Below are positions 54,765-64,000 of a DNA stretch of 64,000 nucleotides, piece by piece. Made by a program: the position numbers and the translations under genes. Under the pieces are notes generated by a model. It was not told the origin of the DNA, did no database searches, and was given only the letters and a program-made list of their open reading frames with translations. Within the stretch, counting starts at the first letter, position 1. Each line of letters starts with the position of its first letter. This DNA comes from Megascapheus bottae. Its lineage: Eukaryota > Chordata > Mammalia > Rodentia > Geomyidae. The stretch lies in assembly GCA_024803745.1 (NCBI GenBank), contig JANJXV010000013.1, positions 13,885,501-13,949,500 of the forward strand. The letters run 5' to 3'.

Positions 54765-57700
54765 GCTTTGAGCAGGGCTGGAGTTCTAAGGCAGGATCTC
54801 TACTGTTGCATGGAGGCAGTCATGGAGATTTCTTGGCTTGGGGCTGTGAAGGATGAAGGGAGTCAGGACCATCAACAGGTGAGGCCAGAGACTGGCTGGG
54901 TAGTCAGGAGGGTCATGTGATTGGCTCCTGTCAAATCAACGGAGATACCACAAACCAGCACAGGGAACGAGAAGACAGAAGAGCCTGGAACAAGGATTCC
55001 AGTGGGAGCTGCAGGAGGCTGGCTCTGGGTGAAAAGTCTGGCATCTAATAGTGTTCAAGTTATAGGCTGAAGAAGACTAGGTCTGAGAGCCAGATGGAGG
55101 CTGTCAAAAGTGGCATGTGGTCCACTGCAGGGGGAAGGGATAGGGAGAGGCCTGGGCCTGAGGGCTTGTGGAAGGTGTGGGCAGTAGGGATGGCTCCATG
55201 TGTTGGTGGGTATAAATTCCCAGGCAGGGAGCCCTGTGGTGGGGATGGACAGGCCTCTTCAGGGGACATTTCTCAGTTTGTCATTCTTGGACAAAAGCTC
55301 CTCACTGCCAGCTGTGCCTGCTTCCTCCTGGATTCTGCACATCAGCAGCAAGTGGCCTCAGTGATGCCCCGTAGACCCTGAGGGAGCTGCTGCCAACAAG
55401 TTAGCTACAGCATCTGGCATCCCTAGGGATCCTGAAGCCCTGCCATCTGTCTGTGCCCACCTGTCGGGCTGCACAGGTCGAGGGCATACAGGGATGTGGA
55501 GCCAGAGAGATTGTCTTAGCTGTCACTCCAATCTAGCTGTCTGTCTGCCCACTCATCTGTCCTCACTTTGAACTGACTGAGAACAAGGCAGAGATGGCCT
55601 CCCTGATCCTGCGGTCGGAGAAGTCTGGTCTGAAGTAGGACTTAAACTCAGAGAAGTCACAAGTTGAGTCTGTGCCAGGCTGTGGCCAGGCCTAAGATGA
55701 TCCAGTGTTCTCCAGAACCCAGAGGGCTACTCAGAGAGAGGCAGGGATTGGCTCAGAGGCCCCCAGCAGGTTTGAGACTGGCTCCTATCCCCTCCCCCTA
55801 CCGCTCTACTCACTCCCCCCTCCCGTCCTGCCTGGCCCTTGGCTGTAAACACAGAGAGAACAAGTTCCGTTTCCCGGGAAATATTTATCTCAGGCCGTGT
55901 GGGGAGCGTGTGCTCTGGCCTCCTTGTGTCCTTCCTGCAGACTGACCTGGGCAGGAGGTGAGGGGCCTTGGCAGTCATTGGGGGACAATCTGTAGGACCA
56001 CAAGCAGGGCCAGGAAGGAGAGGCATGTCCTGAGTTCCCTGACTGGAGCCTGAATATGAAAGAAATCTGTTTTCTTCCATTTCCCCAAGATGACCTCCTG
56101 CTCTCTCTTGTTCCTATCTTCATGGCAGCCCTGACTCCTCCAGGTTCTGGACTCTAGGACTTTACTTCTCTTTGTCCACCCCCCCCCCCGCCTTGCCCCT
56201 TTCTTCCTCTTCCATCATATTTCCCATACCTCAGAGGCTTCCTCTGGGATATCTCTAACCCTCTAAGCTGTTGTCATGCTCTGTCCCACACTCATCCCCC
56301 AGGCTTCCTTCCAGCAGCCTCAAGCTTCAGCTTTGCTGGTGTTGCCCAAAGTTGGTCAGACAACTCCTTGGATGTCTTGACCCTTCTGGAAAACACAGAC
56401 CTGGGTGCTCTAAGGGTGAGACAAGGCCCTGCTCTGTGGCATTAGCACCAGTCTGGGAAATTTGGGGTGATTGAACAATCCCTGAGCTCAGCCAGAATTG
56501 TAGGAGAGGCTGGGGGGCTCAAGGCTCCTGCTGGCCAGCTCCTGGGCTTTGAGCTGTGTCTCAAACTGAGCCAGACCCGATTGGACCCTGACAACAGGAA
56601 ATCCTTGAAGGAACAAGCGGTGCCTGAGGACTTTGAGCACAACAGGAAACAGCCTTGACATGGGACAGCAGTTCTATGGCTGTGCCCCAAAGGGGTGTAT
56701 TGTGGGACACTGGGTGATGCCAAGGGTAACACCGAGACAATGATTATAGGACAGTAGATGTTCTACCAGGTGTGACCCTGAGCTTATGAGGTGTGTTACC
56801 AGTATGTAACTGTGACCACAGGCCAGTGTGGAGAGTAGGTGAGTCATGGAATATGTGATCCGGATATGTGGTAGTCTGTGATACTAACTATGTGACAGTG
56901 AGGGCATGAATTTGTGGCTTATGCATCCAAACATTGAATTGTTTGACTGTGTGTGTCCCAAGGATATGACATAAGTGGGGATGAGTGTGCAAATAATAGC
57001 ATGACACCGAGTGACCTCAAGTATGTGAAAACAAATGTGTGCTGCACACAACCCTGAGATGACATTGTGTGATGTTGCATAGTGGTTGCGATGATGTGAC
57101 AGATGAGCACACAATGCTGTATGTGACACTGTTGTAGGAAGACGTGGAGGGCTTCAGTCTGGTGGGTGGTCCATAACATGGCTCTGGCTTCCCTGTGTTA
57201 AGGGGTTGAGTTGGCCGTGTGGGGGGAGATACACAGCTCCATTGGAGAATCCCAAGATGTGGACAAGCTTTGGAAATGTTTGGGAAAAAGGAGAACTTGA
57301 TGATGACTGAGGTGAGCAAGAAGAAAAAAAAATCAAGGTTTGGTTTGAAAAACCATCCTGGTGATGGATGGCAGAGATGTTTCTGAAATGAGTTAAGGTT
57401 GATGGAAAGTCAAGTAGGCTGGAGGACATGGAGACAGAAATTGAGAGGCTTATTTGGGAGCTGTCAAGTGAAACGGACCAGGAAGCTATCCTTCTGGTGT
57501 GCGGACCGGGTGGGGCAACAAGCCTGGCTAGTTTGTTAAGCAGCAGACTTGACCAGAATGATCTGGAGAGAGAGGAAGGGGACAGAAGAAACAGAGACTG
57601 AGGATGTAGCTCCCATTTCTACATACTCTAGATGTTGCCATTACAGAGATGGAGGAGGTGAAGGTGGAAACCCAGGCTGAAGGGAAGAGCAGCTCATGGG

Positions 57701-58065
57701 GAGGGAAGCCAAGATGCAGACACTGTTGGGGTCTGCTGAGGTGGGAGATGGAGGCTCTGTGGGCCCTGTGGGGGTTCCAGACCATGTCAGAGACATGGTA
57801 GAAACCAAACTGTCCTAGCAGACAATAACAGTGAAGACACGCTTGCAGATAGACGACCCTGGAAATATTGAGCTCAGAGCCACGTGAAGGGGTGGGGCTT
57901 CTGGAAAGTGGGCAAGGTCAGGGAGATGGAAATTTATTATTGTTGTATGTTTAAAACAATGCCAGACAATACAGATCTCACTGCCATATACCCCACACTA
58001 TTTTCAACAGTTGGCAACATTTGGTCACATTTAATTCAACTATTCCTTCATTTTTTCATTTTTCT
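54765..58065 (+). other. PDE2A intron segment, no gene seen
   Basis: About 3.3 kb. It includes a motif group at 55844-55888 (TGTAAACA, TTCCCGGGAA, AAATATTTAT), a C-run (56180-56189) and a TG/ATG-rich degenerate stretch (56780-57130). No exon. Confidence 0.55.
55844..55888 (+). promoter_or_regulatory. Forkhead and STAT-like motif group
   Basis: TGTAAACA (perfect forkhead core) and the palindrome TTCCCGGGAA (fits TTCN4GAA) lie 20 bases apart, followed by AAATATTTAT. Confidence 0.3.
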
Positions 58066-58069
58066 TTGC

Positions 58070-59155
58070 TTAGTTTAAAAATTATTTTTGAATTATGATA
58101 AAATGTATGTGACATAAAGTTTACTATCCTAAACAACCCCATCTAAGTGTTCAGGTCAGTAATGCTTAGTGCATTCACATTGTTTTACATTGAAGCTCCA
58201 GAACTTTCTTCATCTCCCAAACAACCTCTGTGTCACGGCCTCTGCTACCCGCCGGTAAGCCGGTAACCCACCCTCTACTTTCTGTCCCTAGAGCCTGGCC
58301 ACTCTAAGTATCTCATATTATTGGAATCATGAAGTATTTGTCTTTTGGTGATTGGCTTTTATGTTCACTGAGCATAATGTCCTCAAGGTTCATCTGTGTT
58401 GTAGCATGTGATGGGATTTTCTCTTTTATGGCCATATAATATTCCATTGTCTGTACCTACAACTTTTGGTCACCCATTCGCCCATCAGTGGGCACTTGGG
58501 TTGCTCCCATGGTGAGCTGTTGTGAATAATGCTCTTGTACAAAACTCTCAAGCCCCTACTTTTCATTAGATACTTTTAATTATATACCTACACATAGATT
58601 TGAGGGGTCATTGTGCTTGTTTTGAGACAAAGTCTTGCCTTGTGGTCCAGGCCGTCCTGTGATTCAGGATCCTCCTGCTTCAGTCTTCTTTTTGCTGGGG
58701 TTGGTTAAAGCTGAATGACACCATGCCAAGATTATTTTACATTGTCTTGTGAAATGGTCATATGTGACATCCACCATGCTAGGCACAGTTACCACATGTT
58801 ATGATGACATGTTATCACATCGTATGAGCGTTTCTCCACATGTTTGGCAACACTTGTTATTTTCAGGCTTCTTAGACGGTAGCCATTATGTCAGTTGTGA
58901 TATGTGATCATGGTGTCTTGCTGTAATTTTGATTTATATTACCAAATAATTAGATAAATGAACATCTTTTCACATGCTTATCAGCTATTTGCATATTTTC
59001 TTTGAACAGATGTCCTCTATTCCAGTCCTTTGTTCATGTTTTAAATGAAATGGTTTGTTTTTTGTTGTTGAATTGTAAGAATTCTTTATATATTCTGGAC
59101 ACCAACCCCTTGTTAGATACATGATTTGTAAATATTTTCTCTTATTCTGTAGGTT
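58070..59155 (-). repeat. Old L1 LINE 3' end
   Basis: On the + strand it reads as the complement of an L1 3' region: GATAAAATGTATGTGACATA, CCTCAAGGTTCATCTGTGTT, GTTGTGAATAATGCTC, then GAATTCTTTATATATTCTGG. A B1-like SINE (58616-58742) interrupts it. The divergence suggests an old mammalian L1M subfamily. No intact reading frame. Confidence 0.82.
58616..58742 (-). repeat. B1-like SINE inside the L1
   Basis: TTTTGAGACAAAGTCTTGCC, GTGGTCCAGGCCGTCCTGTG and GATCCTCCTGCTTCAGTCTT are the complement of a B1 monomer. Confidence 0.65.
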
Positions 59156-59157
59156 GC

Positions 59158-59290
59158 TTTTTTTGGTCAGTTGAGGGACTTGAACTCTGAGCCTGAGCGT
59201 TGTCCCTGAGCCCTTAAGCTCAAGGCTACCTAGTCCTTGAGTCACAGCACCACTTCTGGTTTCCTGGTGGTTAATTAGAGCTAGTACCCA
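59158..59290 (-). repeat. Truncated composite SINE
   Basis: GAGGGACTTGAACTCTGAGC to CCTGGTGGTTAATTAGAG; it breaks off before the B1-like part. Confidence 0.7.
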
Positions 59291-59324
59291 GCTAAATGCT
59301 TGATATAGACAGAATTCTGTACCC

Positions 59325-59505
59325 CCCCACCTCAGTCCTGGGGCTTGAGCTCAGGGCGTGAGCTTTTTCCTCAAGGCTAGAGCTCTACCACTTGAGACAT
59401 AACACCACTTTCAGCTTTTCTATGTATGTGGTACTGAGGAATCAAACCTGGGTCTTTGTACATTCTAGGTGAGCACTCTACCAATAGGCTAAACTCCAGG
59501 CCCTG
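59325..59505 (-). repeat. ID-like dimer SINE
   Basis: TCCTGGGGCTTGAGCTCAGG, AGCTCTACCACTTGAGACAT, GAATCAAACCTGGGTCTT and GTGAGCACTCTACC. Confidence 0.78.
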
Positions 59506-59534
59506 CTTTGCTATTTATTTATTTACTTACTTAT

Positions 59535-59770
59535 TTTGGTGCCGGTTCTGGAACTTGAACTAAGGATGTATATGCTATCCTTGAGCTTTTTCACTCCAGG
59601 CTAGTGTTATACCAGTTAAGTCACAGCTTCCCTTATAGCTTTTTGGTTATTAATTGGGGATAAGAGTCTCATAGACTTCCCTGCCTGAACTGGCTTCAAA
59701 CTGTAATCCTCAAATCTCAGCCTCCCAAGTAATTAGGATTATAGGTGTGAGCCAGCAGAACTTAGTTTTT
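59535..59770 (-). repeat. Composite Geo-type SINE
   Basis: GTTCTGGAACTTGAACTAAG, GGGGATAAGAGTCTCATAGA, CTCAAATCTCAGCCTCCCAA and GGTGTGAGCCAGCAGA. Its left flank is an (ATTT)n run (59510-59535). Confidence 0.8.
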
Positions 59771-59774
59771 GAAT

Positions 59775-62660
59775 CACTTTTTAAAGCAAATCCAAGACAT
59801 GATGTCATTTCATCAAAACTAGGCTTATTTTTTCCCCCTGGTCTTGTGGCAGGAGGTCCTGGATAACACTGACATGTGACACAGAGCCAGCATGCAGCCT
59901 ACATCTGCTGCTGTAAGAGAATGACATGGAGACCTAGGAGGCGTGATATGCCATAGCATGGGTGCAAGCTGGACTGAGTGAGGGTGATGGTGAGGAATTG
60001 TTGTGTGGCCCTGTGGCACTTGAAGTGAGACACTGTGGGCACTGTGGAATGAGCCAGTGTCACTAAGTGAGAATTGCTGTGTGAAGGCAACAGCAATTGT
60101 GTTGTCTTGGGTTGCTGAGGGTAGAACAGAGCAGAATATTCCATGATGGGATGGGAGGGGTCAAGGGTATTCTGTGGGAAGTGGGTTGCATGTGGTACAG
60201 GTGGGGTCAGTCCCAGCAGCAGTTACTGACTGTCAGAGGCAGGAGGGCCACTGTAGGGTAGATAAGAGAAATGCCCAGTAGGTGTAGAAATGGTGTCTGG
60301 GCCCAGCTGTGAGTTGGCGTGCAGTGCCCTCCCTTTCTGGATATCTAGGAAGGCTTCCTAGAGCAGGATAAATACACTCCAGGGAGATGGTACCAGCGCT
60401 GATGAGGAGAAGGGCTGATTGGTGTCAGTCAGTCATGTCTGGACTCATCGTTCTTCCTCTCTCTAGCCTTCGTTTCCTCAAGTACCAAATGGGGCTGTTG
60501 GCAGTATTACAGGATGCAATGCTTGTGATGAGTGCACGCTCTGGTACTTGCATGGCCTACGTGCTTTTCCCATGGAGATGCCCCTTTAAGCCCTGGTACT
60601 CTTGGCATCTAAATGAGAGGAACCATCCTGGGAACACTGTGGGAGTGAGCTGCCTGGAGATGTTCTCCTTTCATACCTTCAGCCTCTCTCTCTCACCCTG
60701 TCCTCCCTCTTCTGTCCCTTACTCAGTATTATCTGTGACATGTTCGCCGTGCGTACCCCCCCACCCCCCCGCCATGTGTCCTCCCAGGCCCTGCCATTCT
60801 CACCTTCTGCCAGCTTTCAGTTCAGGCTCCTGTGGCCTAATTCAATTAGGCCAATGTAATTTGCTCAGAAAAAGCCCTATGATTTGGCTAATCAAACCAG
60901 TAAGGAATCTGGGATGTGGGGAGAGTTAGGACAGTTAGGAAGTCCATACCAACAGCTGAGGACCGAGGTCTTCCTGAGCCTACCCAGAACCTCTGCTCAC
61001 TCCCTTGGGCTCTTCTTAGGAGCCCACAGCTCTGTAGCCCAAAGCTACAGAGGCTTTGAAACATGAGCCTGGTCTTTCTTGGTTCCCTTGGGTAGGTCTC
61101 TGCCCTATTCTAGACCTCTTTCCCACTCCAACAGTGAGCCCAGGACAGGCCATCTGCTCACTACAACCTGGCTCTGGTCAATTCCCCTTTTTTCTTCTGT
61201 GGGCCTTTGTGTGGACCTCAGGATGGGAGGAGAGTTGAAGGTGGGTCAAGGGACTAGAATCCTCCAGGAAGTCAAGTGAAAGTGGGTATCCTTGGCCCCT
61301 GGTCTGGAATACAGCTGCTTTCCAGAAGTCTCACCTGAGGTGAGGCTGGAGGAAAGGGAGTTGCCATTTCTTGGTTGTTTGTAAGGACGCTTCCCTTAAT
61401 CATACATCAGGGAGGGTGATGCTAAAACTGAGCCTAGTCCTCTTACTTCCATTTGCCCCTTGGGCTGCATCTATCCAGAGGGTTGGGGTTGCTTCTTTCT
61501 AGCTTGTTAGAAAGGTGACCCAAGTCCCTGCTGGCAACCAGCTTAGGAAGACTTTAATGAATCCACTTTAATGTCATCAGTTTTTCTGGGATAGGGGGTC
61601 ATTTTGCAGATAAAGGAACTCAGTCCAGGATAAAAGGATGTGGTGTAGGCCTGGTAGGGAGGTGGATCTAAATCTGAGAAAGGTGATGGAGAAGTGACAG
61701 CTGTATGGGGAGGAGGATTTGATCCCCCTCTAGATACCGACAGGTTCCGTTCCAAACTCATTCATGCATTTAGAGTCAAGTCTAGCCATTTGCACCCACA
61801 GTCCCCCAGACAGCCACACACATGAGACACATCACACCTTGAGCCAAATCACACATATTTGCTCACAGAGAGTGAAGGCAGATGATCACATTCAAACATG
61901 GCTTCAGGGCAGTCATGGTCTTCCACAGAGGCCCTGTCTATATACTTACTCACAGATGTTTCACTAGTGACCCAAGGGACATATTTTGCCATGGTCACAT
62001 GCTAGGACATAAGGACATGCCATAATGGATGACATGTGCTGAAGTCACCAGCAAAGTAGGCGCTCCCTACAGAGTGACAGAAAAATATCAATTTTGATGA
62101 ATGCACCCAGAATTTTGCAATGAGAAAAACCACAGGAAAGCTATTTTGTTTTTCATTTCTGAAGTAAAAGTTATTTTGAACCGCACACAGGGGCTGAGGG
62201 TCTAGTGGGAGGACATCATCTTTCAGGGCTCTTGCCTTGAAGGAGTCTGCGCAGACTCACAGGCACAGCGAGCCTACCAGGCTCATGCGCCTCTGGCTCT
62301 GAGCATTCACATGTTTGTGTGCACGGACGTGTGTGGATCCCCGATGCCCTAGAGACGTGAGAGAGTAACAGGACTTCCAGAGAATCCGGATGTTTGTTTT
62401 CTGGCTTCTGGGCCCTCCAAAGATGAATAACTTTGGATGCCAGCCTTTGGATGCCTGCCGGAGCCAGGCGGGGTGAGTGCGTGAGGATGTAGCTTCTACC
62501 CCTGGAGCACCACGGATGCAGTGACTGAGGCTCATAGCCAGCTTTCCATGAGCTCATAGGCCTGTTACCATGCTTCTCTGGGATGTGTTTCTCTTGTTTA
62601 AAAAAATGGAGATGGGGAGGAGTAAGACTAGAGGGGCTTTCCTCATGCGACTGAAATAGA
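59775..62660 (+). other. PDE2A intron segment, no gene seen
   Basis: About 2.9 kb. It includes an MIR-like piece (60430-60540), the palindromic homeodomain site (60834-60852) with neighbouring motifs, and degenerate CA sequence near 61790-61860. No exon. Confidence 0.55.
60834..60852. promoter_or_regulatory. Perfect palindrome with P3-type paired-homeodomain site
   Basis: GGCCTAATT-C-AATTAGGCC is a 9-base perfect inverted repeat around one base. Its centre TAATTCAATTA (60838-60848) fits the dimeric homeodomain consensus TAATYNRATTA. A CCAAT (60851-60855), TTTGCTCAG (half MARE) and TAATC (60889-60893) follow within 45 bases. Confidence 0.5.
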
Positions 62661-62667
62661 TATTCAA

Positions 62668-62800
62668 GTTCACCTGCATAGGAGGCTGAGATCGGAGGAT
62701 CATGGTTCAAAGTCAGCTCAGGCAGAAAAGTCCATGAAATTCTGATCTCCAATTATCCAGCAAAAACTCTGGAAGTAGAGGTGTGGCAAGAGCCCCTGAG
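62668..62800 (+). repeat. Truncated composite Geo-type SINE
   Basis: ATAGGAGGCTGAGATCGGAG, GTTCAAAGTCAGCTCAGGC and CTGGAAGTAGAGGTGTGGC; the second half is degraded. Confidence 0.7.
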
Positions 62801-62804
62801 GTGT

Positions 62805-63684
62805 TGAGTCCAAGCCTCTGAAAAGACTGAGAAAGGAGCAGGGATGGGACCATGTGTCTCTTCACAAGTCCTTCCTTCACTGGAGGAAGGCTTTGAACTT
62901 CAGTGCCCAGTCTGCTCTGGATCTCGAGGCCTAGCCTCTGGATTGCTGAAAGGGAAACAGGAAGGGAAGACGTGGGGTAGAAAAGAGAGCTCCAGGCCAC
63001 AGAAATGGGGGAGCAGATACCCCAGTGGAAGGGCAACGAAGACAGAGGAGGGAGTAAGGTGCAGAAGCTTGAGTGCACAGGGTCTGGGGTGGCCACTGCA
63101 CCCCTCTGGAGATGTGCACCAGGGCTCTACAAACAGCTCCGAGCAGACTGGGAGTGCGGAGCCAGGGCAATCTTAGGGAAGGCAGGGATGCAGTCATGAG
63201 TGTTTACAGCACTGGCTCTCGCTGGAAGGGACACAGGCTGAATGGGAGCCTACAGGCATGGGTATGCCTGGGATAAACCCTGCCCAGAAAATGCTTCAAC
63301 CCAACCCTCAAGCAAAAAGGGGCTGTTTTTAAGGACAATAAAAGTGCTCACACATTCTGGCAGAGAACCCTTCCAGGGTTTCCCCTCAGGAGGCTTCCCT
63401 GACCTGCCTGGCCTTTCCAGTCCTGTCCCCAGGGTCTCCTCCTGACTCTTGCTATCTTGTCCCTATTTCTGAATCACTTTCTACCCTTATCTCTTTCTCA
63501 TACTTTCAAGGTTTTTTTTTCTCCCTCCTCTGGGATTTGGGGAAACAGCTGGAATGGGCCAAGCTCTGAGAATGGAGCCAAATACAGTCACAGGACAAAG
63601 TAGTGTGACCGTGGGAGAGACATATACACCAGAGAAAAACACTAGAAAAGGAGGCTCACACACTGACACCCAGAGCTCAGCAAG

Positions 63685-63732
<48 letters not shown>

Positions 63733-64000
63733 CACCAGAGGTCATCCCCAGACAGTTGTCATGGACAGCAGTCATTCCTACACCTGCTCTGCATACTCTC
63801 AGCCAGGTAGATGAGCATTATGCCATACCTTCCTCACCACCTCCACCTTCCTTAGGCCAGCCTTTTCCCTCTGCCTTCTGCAGGCCATACCACCCCAGTG
63901 TCCAGTGCCACATCAAACCTGCTTCAGTTTGAGATGACAGACCTAGATCCTGGCTTGGAGGAAGATACCCAGCCCTGTATCGAAGAGGGGCACAGCTAAG
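62805..64000 (+). other. PDE2A intron segment to the right edge
   Basis: No exon recognised; contains the AC microsatellite at 63686-63730. Confidence 0.55.
63686..63730. repeat. (AC)n microsatellite
   Basis: About 45 pure bases of CA; no SINE adjoins it. Confidence 0.93.

Larger units (their letters stand above)
12863..64000 (+). other. PDE2A: PDE2A gene, 5' part (gene-level span, 3' part off the right edge)
   Basis: PDE2A is a dual cAMP/cGMP phosphodiesterase, activated by cGMP at its GAF-B domain, that links cGMP to cAMP breakdown in brain, heart, adrenal and mitochondria. Only alternative N-terminal exons are in the window: PDE2A3 (13101-13171), PDE2A2/common (40955-41074) and a PDE2A1-like segment (51357-51422). 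The GAF domains and catalytic HD domain are not encoded here. The two genuine exons join to give the expected N-termini exactly, including the split codon, which fixes the assignment. Confidence 0.9.

Noticed and set aside
13172..64000. miR-139, known to lie in a PDE2A intron
   Set aside because: I looked for its mature sequence on the + strand and found no match. The gene is probably beyond the right edge.
51423..64000. The next common PDE2A exon (start of GAF-A, DALLSLG...)
   Set aside because: No segment coding for it with splice sites was found by reading; it is probably further downstream.

Overview
The window is mammalian nuclear DNA: long introns, GT-AG exons, a CpG island, and many interspersed and simple repeats. 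The commonest young repeats are SINEs with an ID-like (tRNA-Ala-derived) head, present as ID-like dimers and as composite elements ending in the segment '...GCTCAAGTGGTAGAG...'. I associate this set with geomyoid rodents (kangaroo rats, pocket mice, gophers). The rodent assignment is fairly safe; the superfamily is an inference from remembered SINE families.

Two genes are recognisable, both on the + strand. Positions 1-~3425 hold the 3' end of ARAP1 (Arf-GAP/Rho-GAP with ankyrin repeats and PH domains): five coding exons for the last 121 residues, including the end of the C-terminal PH domain, the stop codon at 2859-2861, and a 3' UTR ending near an AATATA signal at 3400. About 9.4 kb of intergenic DNA follows. 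It holds a near-perfect CTCF-type motif (4385-4398), some simple repeats and one intact SINE.

From about 12,860 to the end of the window lies the 5' part of PDE2A (cGMP-stimulated phosphodiesterase 2A). Three alternative N-terminal regions can be recognised. (1) The PDE2A3 exon (ATG 13101) encodes a Met-Gly-...-Cys dual-acylation N-terminus. (2) The PDE2A2 exon (ATG 40955) sits in a CpG island about 28 kb further on. It starts inside the intron of the PDE2A3 transcript and reads straight through the 3' splice site that PDE2A3 uses (AG at 41003-41004). (3) A segment at 51357-51422 resembles the bovine PDE2A1-specific N-terminus and has a matching phase-0 donor, but no in-frame ATG. The next common PDE2A exon was not found and is presumably past the right edge. 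The gene order ARAP1-PDE2A agrees with human 11q13.

The rest is intron. It contains about two dozen SINE copies, MIR and L2 relics, an old minus-strand L1 3' end (58.07-59.15 kb) followed by a cluster of SINEs, and many microsatellites. At least two of the microsatellites lie inside SINE target-site duplications, so they grew from SINE tails. Several compact non-repeat blocks look like transcription-factor sites: three octamers at 18282-18311, a palindromic paired-homeodomain site at 60834-60852, and AT-rich blocks at 27.1 kb and 52.9 kb. No protein-coding gene on the minus strand, structural RNA gene or CRISPR array was seen.
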